A DNA stretch of 64,000 bases from Diphasiastrum complanatum (lineage: Eukaryota > Streptophyta > Lycopodiopsida > Lycopodiales > Lycopodiaceae). The stretch covers positions 74,807,521 to 74,871,520 of the forward strand of contig CM055096.1 in the NCBI GenBank assembly GCA_029204225.1. The letters are read 5' to 3'. The notes under the pieces are model-generated. The model worked only from the letters and a program-made list of their open reading frames with translations, did not search any database and was not told the DNA's origin. Made by a program: the position numbers and the translations under genes. Shown here one piece after another: positions 10,990 through 23,800 of the stretch. The first letter of the stretch is position 1, and each line of letters begins with the position of its first letter.

Positions 10990-11737
10990 AATTCAAATGT
11001 ATACTTCAAGTCAGTGCAACAATCCTTTATCATCACCACCTTGTACGTTGATGATACTTTGCTTTTTAGCAACAACACCAATCTGATGAAGGATGCTAAA
11101 CAGATGATGTCTTCTGAATTCGACGTGACCGATCTGGGCGAAGCTCACTTTTGTTTGGACATTCAAATCCACAGAAACAGAGCGAAACGACTGATCTTTA
11201 TTACTAAGCAAAAGTATCTTCACAACATTCTTATCAGATATTTTATGATTAATTGTAAATTAGCTCTATCACCGATGGAACCAGGCCTGCGATTGTCGAA
11301 GGACCAATGTCCTCAGACCAAGCAAGAAGAGACGCAGATGAGAGAGTATCCTTATCAATCGATACTTGGTTCTCTCATGTATGCAATGGTCTGTACAAGA
11401 CCTGATATCGCTTTTGCAATTAGCTCACTCTGCCAATTCATGGCCATCTTTACATTACCCATTGGAAGGCTCTGATAAGAGTCATGAGATAATTAGAGCT
11501 ACAATGGACAAGTGCATTTGCTATGGAGAAGTCAATAACGACAATCTTCATCATCTCAATGGATATTCCGATGCAAGCTAGGGAGGAGATGTAGATATTC
11601 GTAAATCCACATTTGGATTTACATTCTTCTTCAACGGCAGTCCTATATCTTGGAACAGTCATAAACAGACCTCTATTGCTCTTTCATCTATAGAAGTAGA
11701 GTAAATTGCTGTTTCTCAATCTATTAAAGGGGGAGAG
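10990..11737 (+). mobile_element. Copia reverse transcriptase and RNase H fragment
   Basis: It starts NVYFKSVQQSFIITTLYVDD (catalytic YVDD intact, about 11,041-11,052), then GSLMYAMVCTRPDIAFAISS. After a frame break come GYSDAS and SWNSHKQTSIALSSIEVE of Copia RNase H, with stops at 11,581 and 11,702. An AAAGGGGGAGAG polypurine tract (about 11,726-11,737) follows after a shortened RNase H. It lacks gag, protease and integrase. Confidence 0.87.
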
Positions 11738-13489
11738 TAACACTCACATGACTTTCAGAACCTTCGCATGGTAGGCAAAACAGCTTCTGAACTCTCGCCA
11801 GCTTCTTTGGGGTCTTAAAAAATCATGAAGAAGGTCCTTGCAAAATTTGGTATGGAACTAAGTTGTGGAAAGTGTACTTCTCCTAATACGCACTCAAATT
11901 TTCCTCTATACAAGTAGGAAATTCGAGTCATTTGTCACTTTACCTAGCGAAGCTCTTGCCAAGTTTCTATCAAAATTTCAAACGAAAGTCAAACTGTCGA
12001 GTCAAACTGTCAAGGGTCGAACTCCTTGACCTCGACTTGACTTGACTAAATCGTCGAGTTTGACTATTGACTAAATCGTCGAGTTTGATTGTTGACGTGG
12101 CACCACTCAAAATGAAGCTAATTACCTATACTCGCCACTTCTGCTACTGCGCAATTGCCTTGACAATGACTGCAGCTACGTCACCATCTGTCTGAATAAC
12201 GACAACCATGACTGCCGCCTACCAGGACAGTGACATCCACACCTGCTAACCACTGGGACGGTGACATCCACCACTTTAGCCAAGATCTACATTGGACAGC
12301 TCAACGCCTCTATGCCATTCTGTATGTATCTGCACAAACGTGCATTATAATAGATGATGATGTTGATAATGTGAAGACAAAATAAGCTTGACATAGCTAT
12401 TACAGAATTAAGATAGTTTTTAGGCACATGGTTTCATCCACATTTGTTTTGTGCTCTAGCATCTACTGACTTGTGTTTTTATACGCTTTTTGAATTGAAT
12501 CATCATCTTATTGCATTCAGATTGTTGTCTGTATACATGCAATGCTTTCTTGATCATTCTCTTTGATTTTTCTTAATGTTTTGTCTGAATAGTCTGCCTC
12601 ACTTTCACAATATCAATCATAAAACTATGTTTGCCTACGAATTCGATAACATCGATCCTAACAACTTCGAAGTTAGGATCAAGTAGGATTAGTCGAGTCT
12701 TTCGGCTTACTACACTGATCTTATTCGATATGCGTAGTGCATGCATCGAGGACTCGACCTAGCCCATCATTCCCTTCGTTCGATTACCATCAATAGTGAG
12801 CCACCAAAGTTCTTACATGCAAAGGTACATCCAACACCTACTAAGTTCTTACATGCAAAGGTACATTTAACACCTACCAATGTTGGCTACAACTTAAATT
12901 CCATGTAAAAATTCATGATAAGAATTGCTTGCGTACATCCCCACACATCTATCAAACAAAATAGGGGAGAATTTACTCATAAAAATGAGCTAAAAACAAG
13001 AGAAAAAAGCACTAAAAATGTTGCACAATTAGCAACATCAAAATATAATTTAATTAAAGTAAATGAGTTTCGAGTAAAAAAATAGACAAAATTTGTTATA
13101 TAATAATCAAAGTCTCTCTCTGTAGTATTATTAATTGATGGTAGTATTATTTATAATCACTATTCTATCGACTCTCCTACATGTATGACAAATGTAATTC
13201 TATTATGAATTATAAATGTATGACTAGTCTAAGGCCTTCTAGGTGTCAATCATGCACATGATAGAAGATAAACAATTATTCTGCTCTATGGACTGAATAC
13301 AACATGATATTCTAACAAGGTGATGAATATTATGTGCATGAAGAATATATGTCTATGTCACGTGTCTTTAGAAATGGCATAGATAGTGGTTGTCTTGGAA
13401 AAGAGAGGCAAATATTTTTTGAAACTAATCGTGACACACCCCAATAGAAGTAAGAGTATCACATAAGAATAATATATCACAAGAACAAA
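11738..13489. other. Putative 3' LTR region, then unannotated
   Basis: The first part follows a polypurine tract and is probably LTR. About 11,790-11,990 matches the minus strand of about 47,200-47,420 (shared TACGCACTC...GAGTCATTTGTCAC...CCTAGCGAAGCTCT). Small tandem repeats occur at about 12,040-12,090 (AAATCGTCGAGTTTGA) and 12,807-12,880 (TTCTTACATGCAAAGGTACA, two copies). No gene is recognisable. Confidence 0.4.
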
Positions 13490-14580
13490 ACTACTAGCAT
13501 TCTCCAACTAAGCATATTGTAAGAATATGAAATGTGACGTTTAGTTGATCCCTGTAGGAAGGAACGATGAGTCTCCTACAAAGAACTCGAGAGTAAGCAA
13601 ACTGTAAGCGATGGAATGAACCTTTTTTGCTCCAAGAGCATGACAAGTCCCTAGCTTGAGTCGTCAACACATGGTGGCAAGGTCCATTTGCCACATACGA
13701 GCAACTCAAACTTGTCCTTTGAATCCAATCCCATTCCATGGCAAATTGTGGCACTTCAACATGCCAATGAAACGTGTTGTTTTTACTTTGATCACATACC
13801 AAGTAGGGACACACCAATTGTAATATGTGAAAGGAGGGCTGGCCTCTTTGGTCCTTATTACCAAATAAGTAGCTGAAGTGTTGATTTGGACTTGCCAAAG
13901 CAATGAGTCTAAAATCACATTTATACTTGGGCATATATGTTGTTTAGGCCCAAATACGACGATGCATGAGCTATACAACAAGGGTGCATGTAAGGCCTCA
14001 AGATATGTTGCACGAGAGCATAGAGGAGTGAAAAGCTCCCTCCTCGTGCACTCATGTGAACCATTTTGTTTGTTCACATGCGTATTCACCGCTGTAATAA
14101 AACTTATGTTTGCTAATGAAATGTGGACATGGATAGAAAAAATGCGTTTTGTCAATGCTAATTAGTCCACATGCACATTTAGGTTTCTGACTGACCTTGC
14201 CATGTCGATTGACGGTGGAGGTTGGGTCAATTACATATGATCCCATTAACAAACATTGAAACATAGGAGTTGTTTATGAAGATCGTTGCACATGGATCCA
14301 CCTTTGACCTTCGACGAAAGCAAGTGGGTTCAAGGGTTGGAAATGGGTGGCGAACTAGGATTTTCAGAGCTCAATAGATGACCACGAAAACAGGCGGAAA
14401 TCCCTTAAGCAGGGAGAGAAAAATCTCAGAGCTTTGTATTTTTTTTAAGAATCACGCGAAGAAGAAAAACATGTGTCCCCAAGGTCACTTAAGCCTACCA
14501 TATTTTGGCAGGCACGGTACCAGCCCAAACCCCTAGGTTAGGCTTAGATTTTGAAGGGCATGCATACCCTGCTTAAGAAT
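13490..14580. other. Intergenic; no supported gene
   Basis: Overlapping open frames of 62-149 codons occur on both strands, but none resembles a known family and they overlap one another. The right part is presumably the upstream and promoter region of the FPA-like gene. No convincing TATA box was found. Confidence 0.4.
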
Positions 14581-14585
14581 TGGTT

Positions 14586-14626
14586 TTCTTCTTCTTTTTC
14601 TTCTTCTTCTTCTTCTTCTTCTTCTT
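14586..14626. repeat. (TTC)n microsatellite in probable 5' UTR or promoter
   Basis: TTC/CTT triplets with one T-rich interruption, about 270 bp upstream of the proposed FPA-like start. CT-rich tracts are common in plant 5' leaders, so it may be transcribed. Confidence 0.85.
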
Positions 14627-14680
14627 GTGCGGATATGGTAGCAGAGAGAGCGAGAGCGAAGGAGGAGCAGGGTTTTGGGG

Positions 14681-14870
14681 ATGGATGCGCTTTAGGGATG
14701 CACGCATTGGCGCCGCTGAAATAGTTGGATGTGAGATTGACGCCTTCCAAAACAGCAGCGAAAGCTCAATTTGGGCTCACCAATTTGATCTCATTTCTGA
14801 ACTTGGACTGCTGGAGGCACTGAAAGGAGGCGCATCTTCTGCATTGGCGTCCACCTCCAGAGTAACTTAG
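14681..14870 (+). other. Upstream ORFs in the FPA-like leader
   Basis: Two upstream ATGs precede the proposed start. ATG at 14,681 opens a 4-codon frame ending TAG at 14,693-14,695. ATG at 14,685 opens a 61-codon frame (MRFRDARIGAAEIVG...) ending TAG at 14,868-14,870, 26 nt before the main ATG. If the leader is unspliced they would limit main-ORF translation. The transcript start is unknown. Confidence 0.4.
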
Positions 14871-14896
14871 ACTCCGTTCAGGACTTGGTTGGAAGT

Positions 14897-17800
14897 ATGC
14901 AGATCAAATCGGATGCGGGCAACGGGCCGGGACCTCTTTTTCAGGTCTGTTTTCTGGTTGGTTTTCACATGCTTTTGATTTTTGTGAAAGCATTTAGGTT
15001 TTGCATCGGTTTGCTGTTTTCAAGCTTTTGAGCCCTAGCAACGGGGTTGCTGCAGCAGCCCACTCCACCTCTGTTTGGCGGCGTTCCCGTAGATTACGGG
15101 CCGCGTGCTGATGACGGAAGGCTGATTCTGCCCAAAGGCATGGCGTCGAAAGTGGAATTAGAGGAAGTGCCTTCGTCACGCCATTTATGGGTTGGGAATG
15201 TTGCACAAGAGGTCTCTGAGGCGTACGTTGCAGATAAGTTTGTCAAGTTTGGAAAGTTGGAGAGCGTGACGGTGTATCCGCAAAGAAATTATGCTTTTGT
15301 AAACTTCATCAATGAGCATGAAGCAGTGAATGCCAAAAATAAGCTTCAAGGATCGGTTCTTGCAGGTTTACGCATTCGGATCGAATATGCAAAAGGAGTA
15401 AGCTTTTTTACCCTTCTTGGTCGTACATTACAACATACAACACAGTGCACACAAGTAAATGAAAGGAAATTAGTGAAGTCTATTTTTAGTTGCCACATAC
15501 AACAAATGAGATTAGCTTTGAAATCACACTTGCATTTGTAGTAGTTTGATTTTGGTTTGGGTACTGAATCTTCTGTCCATTGCGACTTGTAGAGATATCC
15601 GCTGTTGATTTGCCTCTGAATCGCAGAAGGGTCTTAAACTCATGTCAATTTTGATTTGAAGCTAACGTACAAATCAAATTGACCTGGGGTTGTCTTTTCT
15701 CATACACGAAACTACCCTGCAATCTCTATTAGCAATTTGGCTACTAGGCGACATTGAACGCGGTCAGAAACTCGTTTTTGAACCGCGTTTCTGGTTTGGG
15801 GGAGCGTTTCTGAGAAAAGTTTTTATTTTTTTATATTTTTTATATTTATAATTTTTTTAATGTATAAATTGTTTCAAATTTTTTTTTTTTTGGGCAATAT
15901 GGGTATCAGATTAAAGCCCTGATCAAGGGCATTGCATCTGTATATGTTGCCAAGTGTTTTGGTCACAGTTGGGCTGGTTACAGCATGGTTTAGGTTCAAT
16001 TTTAGGGTAATTTTAGGGCAAAAAATTTAAATATTATGTTTTTTTTTTGGCACGTTTCTGGCTCAGAAACGCATTTCTGGGCAACTATGATACATACCAT
16101 AGAAGCACATTCCGAATGCATTTAGTTTCCTAATGCAATCTAGTTTTTTCTATTGAAATACTTTTTCTTCAATTAGATTTTTTTTTCTAAAATGAGTGGA
16201 GAATAGGGGATGACATTGAGCTGCATTAAGTAGATTATATAAAAAGCAAAAATACCATTCAGATATAACAAATTTCTTCTATGGTATGAATCATATGCTA
16301 CTTTTGCCCCAAGTGATTTTGGATGAAGATGGGAAGTGAATATCAACAAGTTTTGTATATCCTTCCCACTTCTTAGAAGACTCCGACGCTTGAAATTTGG
16401 ATGTTAACAAGAATACGTCAACAACATGCAGGTTCTCACCTACTCTATGCCAAGTTCGAGACATATGGAAAAGGTCTTCGTCTATTTAAATGCATTAGTA
16501 GTCAACACTCCAATCGATTTGACATCCTCTCTAATCTTCCGGTGATGGCATGAGTGTCAGTGTCAGCTGCTAGGAAATTGGTTGTGTTTGTAGATCAGAT
16601 GTTTACTTGATATTGACATCTCAAATTTTTAATCTCTTTGAGAGGATTTTCTCAAAAAACAAAAAAATCCTTTTTTTTAAGTTCCATAAAATCCATACGC
16701 ATGGAATAAAATGTTTTGAACCAAAAAGTTCGGCACGGGAATCCTTGATACATGCCATAGTTTAAGCGTTACGCTATAACCATGTTTTGGACAATGGAAC
16801 ATTGTCTAAAGTGCTTATTTCTTTTCAAGTCATAGGACCAACCCCCTCACCCCCGAAAAAAGAAAGAAAAAGAAGAGCGATCCAAGTTGATTTAGAAAAT
16901 GATAATCCCAATTCCCAATCCTCGAATTGTAATTTGGATTGCGTTCCAGGTCGGATGGTGCATCTATGATACACACACACACACACACACACACACACCA
17001 ATGTTTCACGGGGCTCGTTTTGTATGTCGTTTTGAAACGCGTATGAAACGACTGGTTCAGGTTCGAAATGGAAAACGTTTTTTAGGTTTTTTTTTTTTTG
17101 GAAAATGTGTTTTTGAGGGTTTTTGGGGTTTACACATGTCATCGCAATGCATCACAGTCTCAAATATCCAAGAACTATAAAGAGTAAATTTATAAACTAT
17201 ACAATGCACTAACCACTGACCACTTGGCACTAACAAATCACAAATTATAATTCAAGAATTAAAAGTTTAAACTTTAAAGTAGAAGCATAAATAACAAGAG
17301 TGTCAAGCGCGGCCTCAAGGCTCAAGCCTGAGGCCCCATGAGTCTGAAGTCAACTGCCATATGTATAACTACTATGCTAGAGCCTAGAGTATGCCACTAT
17401 CATCTATGCTGAGTACTGAGTGCCCCCCCCATCTAGGCTCTAGTTGCCCGCCTCGGACGCTGTCGTCGTGGAGGCACTGGCATGCCCTTAAGCTCAAGGT
17501 CATCCTCCCCATCATCAGGGTCACCCTCATCCTCCTCATCCTCATCCTCATCCGATCCCTCACCCTTAGTGGCAGATTCCTCATCTGAGTCAGAGCCATA
17601 GGGACTCTTAGAGGTGTCTGAGGCTGTTGGCTCGGACCCTCTCCTGCGCTCCTTGTCCTGCGTGCTGTAGCAGCTCGAGTGGTAGGCCCTGCGCAATGCA
17701 TACAAGGAAATTGGAATCAGGACTTAGGATCGACATTACTTTTAACTTACAATTTACAAATTACAATCTATAATTTACAATCTAGTATCTACTATCTAGT

Positions 17801-20800
17801 ATATCTACAAAACTTCAAAGTACTAATATAATGCAATGAATCAGGCATCGAAATCAACCTGTAGCTGCTAAGGCCTCCCGATGGAGTAAAGCATAGACAT
17901 CCTCCTCCTCTTGTGATCTTGGTGGCAAGTTTGGAACCCTTGCCACATCGATCTCATCGACATTAACCTACAAAAATTGAAAGTAAACCAAGATTTCGAT
18001 TCTCAGTAGTAAGTACTAGTAAACATTTAAAAAATAAATAGCAAATTTAAATGTTGAAACTTGAAGCTTGAAGGTTCTTAGGGTAGACTCTACCATCTAG
18101 ACAAATCATGGTAGATACTAGCTCTATAGAATTCAGATTAATCATTACTTGTACGCGCTCCCCGGTCTCTCTTAGCTTCTTTTGAAGCCGTAGGTTGGCA
18201 TGCACATACACCAACCTCTCCAGCTGCGCAGTAGAAAGTTTGTTCCTCCTCTATGTATGAATTAGAGAGAATGCACTCCAATTTCTCTCACACGCACTGC
18301 TGCGCAATTTTGTGAGTGGACGCGGATGGCAAGTTTCTGCAACTTGGGAACATCATTCCCATATTTCATCCACCATGAAACAGGGCGCAATTGCCCTTCC
18401 CTCAGCATGGCAGCTGGATGACTGACATCGAGGCGCTCGGTCTTCAACATTCAACAACATTCATCACCATTCAAAATAGTAAATACTAAATGCTTACTAC
18501 TATTTACTAGCTTAGACTTCAGTACATACTACATAGATGAAATTTGAATCATGATTCATGATGGCACCAAGTTCCAACTTCCAACTGGCAAGTAATAAGT
18601 TATAACTACCAAGTACTTACTGCTAGCTAGTAGGCTGTAGCTTGTAATTACAATTTACTAATTACATACCTGAATAAATTCAAGTCATCCATGAGTGCAT
18701 CTTGACCCCTGGGATCAGGATAGACAGAGGAGACGTAGGAATGTCATCCTTGCCCTCTCGATCATGGAATTGATCTTCCGTCCTCCAAAGGTTGATGGAA
18801 CCAATGCCACCTGTCTAGAAATAGGCCCCTTCTTCCAGCCTGCAAACAATCAAGAGTGAAGTTTTAGCATTCAAGTCTCAAGAACCCTGATTCCGATTAT
18901 GAATATCAAATTTGCAAATACTCATTACTATTAAGTTTTAACTAAATTCTAATCATGAATGTTCAATGAAGAATCAACTTTGAAACTTCAACGTAGTAAT
19001 ATACCTATCAGAAGCTATGCTGGTGCAAGTCTGAAGCTCCTTTCCCAGCCTATCCATAAACTCATAGAGGCAGCCTAAAGTGGAACCCTCTCTATCAGTA
19101 AGGCGCAACACACTATAGATTGGCTGATTGTATATGATAATGGCGTGTATATCATCCCAAAATGAAGTCCCCATCACGATCGCCTCAAATCTCTTGGCCT
19201 TGGCCTCTCGTGATGGGCCCCACTCTGCCCATTGGTTTGAAACCACTGTTTGCCTCACGCTTGCATGCACTTTTATGAGCCGCTCCAAAACAAGGAACAT
19301 ATAGGCAAACCTAGGATGAAAATCATGAAAGAAGACTTGTAATTGGTCATAGGCAGCAGACTATAGCGATAGCCCCTGAACTTAGGCTAAAGCAATAGCC
19401 TGTCGTAGATCTCCGATCGTCTCTATTGTTGTAGAATGAATGATGCTAGGAAACAGACATGCATGAAGATTTAAGCAACATGCAAGCTCTGATACCACTG
19501 TTGTCAAAACCAAGAATGCTAGAATAGCTCGAAATCTGGATTCAGGACCTTAGAAATGCTATTTTCAAGGACAACTTGAGCCTAACAGATCTAGGAATGA
19601 AACATGCATCTGAAATACACATAGAACAGCAAGCTGTAGATCATAAGAATGATCCTAATTCAATCCTCTTTGAACTCTATTCATTGTCTATTGAATGAAT
19701 CAAGATGTGGACTATTTCCTACTTGCTGGCCTCTTCAAATAGGTGCCTCAGATCTGTAAAATCAGATTCTGATCAGCTTCTATATGACTTCAATTCACTA
19801 TGAGAGAAAGAGCCTATGCAAGAGAAACCACTGGCAAAAGATCCTATTCAATTCTGACAACTAATGAAAGAGATAGGATGAAGATTGGAAACCAGATCCA
19901 GCGCCCTACTCCAGATGGTTGGATGGATGCCCTGCTTCCAAAGTAGTGAAAATTGATTGGGAGAAGATCTGAGATGGAGCGCCCTCCTCTATGGATCAGC
20001 TTGCAACAGATCTCATGCAAATCTGACAAGATTTGAGAGAGAAATGAATGATTGAGCAAAACAGAACCAGTGCCCTCCTCCAAATGGTTTGATTGCTGTT
20101 CTGGCTCAGATTTGCTCAGATTTAAGGTGAAAATGACCTGACTAGTAGCGGCCTCCTCCAACTAACAGATTGCAACTGTTGTCACTGAATTCTGATGAGC
20201 GAAGGAGGAGTAACAAGCAAAAAACCAGATCAGATCCTCCTGCGAGCTACTACAAAAATTGAGATGAAGAATAGAACAAGATGATGAAGAGTGGAAGATT
20301 ATTCCAACACTCCTCCAAATCGTGGAGGTTCTATTTATAAGAAATGATGTATGTACAATGCATTGCATGCTATTCCCAAGTGTCCAGGGTAGGTGGCAAT
20401 TTGCATGTCTAATTGCATGTGTCTAATTTGTCATGCATGCATCTTGCATGTCGCATGCAAACTAGGATATGTGGCAAACTAACTTTTTCTCCCCCATGCA
20501 CATGTGCATGGGGGTCTACCAAACTCCAATGGACAAGTGGCATCATCATGCAAGAAGGCCCTCCACGAGTTTGTACTAAAAAAATTTGCATAAGTTTATT
20601 AGGGCCTTAAAAACTTTGGCCTCCAAATAGAACCTTGTGCTATGTTTTATTTATTTGACTAGGTTTATATTTCAACATCTATCACCTGCCCAATCAGAAT
20701 CTGAATAACCACTATAGACATGTTTTTCCGCTCAGCCACGCCGTTCTGTTGTGGTGTATGTGGACCGGCAAACTGTCTCTTTATCCCACATGCATTGCAA

Positions 20801-23800
20801 AGATCTTCGAACTCATCAGAAATATACTCACCACCCTTAGATGTTGTTATAGGCTCTCTACTTGCCATTAACTACGAGCAATTCCTGAACTTCCACACTC
20901 TGTAGTTTGTGCCATCAAGTTTGCTAGATTCACCCAACAAACTCTCCCCAAGACTAGCCATGCTATAATCTGTGCTCAAACAAAAGCTCAATTTGAAAAA
21001 GATCAGAAAAGAAACGACTTCCAGCAACTAGGGTTTGACCCCAAAGTAGGGTATGTAGCCACTTCAAGGCAACCCTTCAGCTCCTGCTTTTGACTTTGCC
21101 ACTTGGTATGGCCTTACTAGGTGCCCTACTTTTGTGTAAGCTCCTCCAGAAAGACTTCCCAAAACTCAGCCAGAATTAGAAAGTTTTTGGATCATGCCAC
21201 TCTCCTTGCCAATAGCTCTCCAACAGTGCAAGACTCAATCTGATCTGACTCCTGTAGATCAAAAGCTCCCTCTTACAAGATTGAGGTGCTTGTGGAAGAT
21301 GAGAATCTTCTCAAGAATATAAGCACTGAAGTTTCTCTCACTCACAGACTCACAGGCTAGACAACCTGCTTTGATACCATGATAATTGCAAGACCTAGCT
21401 ATGGAGTATCTTAACTTCAATACTAGATCAACTATGAAAGCTTGAGAAACTTAGCTATGGAAAACATCACATACAAGGAGAATTGCATAAGCACCTCACA
21501 ACACCAAAAGTTAGAAGAGGAAATGAATTGCTAGAGAGAGAGAGGAGGGTGTGGGTCCTCCAAATCTCTTGTGAGGCAAGCACCTGAATTACATGCATGG
21601 AAAGTCTAGGTGTCAACCATAGGAGTGAGCTACTTGGCAAGTGGGCCACTTGCACTAATTTACTCAACTTACAAAAGGGGGTTCTCATGTATTTAAGGGT
21701 AAAATAGGCATTACACTTCATCTGTGGGGGTCCTTTTTGATTGGATAGCCAGAGTTCTAACTTGCTGAGGAGGGGCCAAAAGATACCTAACAACCTGTCA
21801 TCTCAGCAGACCTACAACCGACAAGACAACAAACTTGGATTTCAGGGAGAGCTCACTCCCTTATTTTTGCTTTTGTCTACTTCTATCTTCTTGTTTCGAA
21901 AGCTTTGGTCATATTTGCTTTCGCTCGTTTTTTTTATTTAAGTGTAATTTCCGAGTTTTGATTTTGTGCTGTCCTTTGTTTATCCATAATGGAAGATGCT
22001 AGTTGATATTCCGCTTAGCCCTCCTGTTGCCCTCCCATCGCCACCAGCCGGTCCTATTCTTAGTCTTGCTGACCGTCACCCTCCTACAGGGGTTGCTAGT
22101 TCGCCTGTAGGTGTGTCTCCGTCTATGCAAGTTCGCATGGACAATATGGAGAAGACCATCGCAGAGATGCATACGATGCTTTCGACTGTGGCGGGAAATT
22201 ATATGTCATCTTCGGTAGCCCGTCCTATGTTCCCTCAATCCTATCTTGAGGATAAAGATAAAAAGCCTGCTCGCTGTGCTGGAAACCTGAACCACTGATA
22301 TTGTAGACCAATGGTTGTACAAATGGGAGGAGTACTTTGATTTGAAACGCGCCCCCCCCCCCCCCCCCCCAACTGATGAAGGTTGGCGGGTCCGTAAGGC
22401 TGCTTATCATTTTACGGATTTTGTTGACGGGTGGTGGCGAGCTAGTCAAAAGGACTTTTCGCAGAAGGATCCTATTCAGATGCAGCAGACGTTGAAGCGG
22501 AAATCGGCATCTCCTATGGCTCGTCGTGCTTATGACAAGTCTCCTCTTAGTCCAAAGCAAAAGGAAAAGGCCAAGAAAGACGGATTATTTTTTTTTGTCT
22601 TGGCAAGCATCTTTTCAAAGATTGTCCTCGACGCACGGGCAAGAAGCTCCATGTTTTACAACAACGTCAAGATGAGGGCAAGGATGAGGAAGATGACTTG
22701 TTGGTGACTGACGATGAGGACACTTGTTGTGTCATGACTATTTCGGTGCAGAAGCTTGTTCCAGAGGCACCAGTTTGTTATTTGTCCACCAAGGCGTGCG
22801 CAGCTTATCAGTTTCTAGATAATGAACTGATACGCATGAGGGGGAAGCTGGAAGGTCATGACGTGCTGTCTTATTTGACACCGGTTCCTCGCATAATATT
22901 ATCAATTCTCGCGTGGTGAGGAAGTTTCGCTTAGCTACCGTTCCATCTGATTACTGGTATACTGCTGAGATGCCAGATGGTAAGGGAACATAGGTTTGGG
23001 ATGAAAGAGTCTCTCGGGCGGCTTTGTCTATTCAGACGTATACCGAGAAGTTAGACTTTGAAATTACAAAACTAGCTAAGTTTGATATTGTACTTGGTAA
23101 GCCGTGGCATGCAAGTAAGCATCCCGCTATAGATTTTAAGTCACATGTGTATAAGTTCGGGCATGAGGGTATGTCTCATGTCTTAAAGGGGAAGAGACCA
23201 TTTGTTGAGGGTCCTCTTATTACCTGTATGCAAATAAAGAGAATGGAGATTCAATATTTGTGGTTGTGTTATGTGAATGTTGATTCCAATTTTGATTCTC
23301 GTTTTTGTAATAATCAGATAAGCACACTCACTAATGAACCACAAGAAACTTCATTTACATTTGCATCCCCTAGTGCACATGCTTTTTCATTACAGCTAAG
23401 ATGTGACTCAACAAGTGAGTTGGAGAAGTCCATCCGCACTTAGTTTAAACACTTGCTAATTAGTAATACACCAGAGGGATTGCCGCCTAGTTGGGACGTT
23501 GACCATTTTATTGAGCTCGTTCTAGGGGCAAGTCCAGTATGTAGGCCTCCTTATAGGATGAGCCTAAAAGAGGAAGAGGAAGTCAAAAGGATGCTGGAGG
23601 GGGTACATCCGTCCTAGTTATTCACCCTTCACCTTTCCTATTTTACTTGTTAAGAAAAAGGATGGTAGTTTCTGGATGTGTGGGGATTACAGAGGATTGA
23701 ATAAGATCACTGTAAAGCACATATATCCGATGCCCATGATTGATGATCTACTGGATGCGTTGTAAGGTGCCACCATTTTCAGTAAGATAGATCTCAAAAG

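Noticed and set aside
13494-14264. Overlapping open frames of 60-149 codons on both strands
   Set aside because: They lie over one another, have no recognisable motifs and no repeat-element signature.
14580-14640. Phe-run extension of the leader frame
   Set aside because: It arises from the TTC microsatellite; no ATG lies in frame before 14,685.
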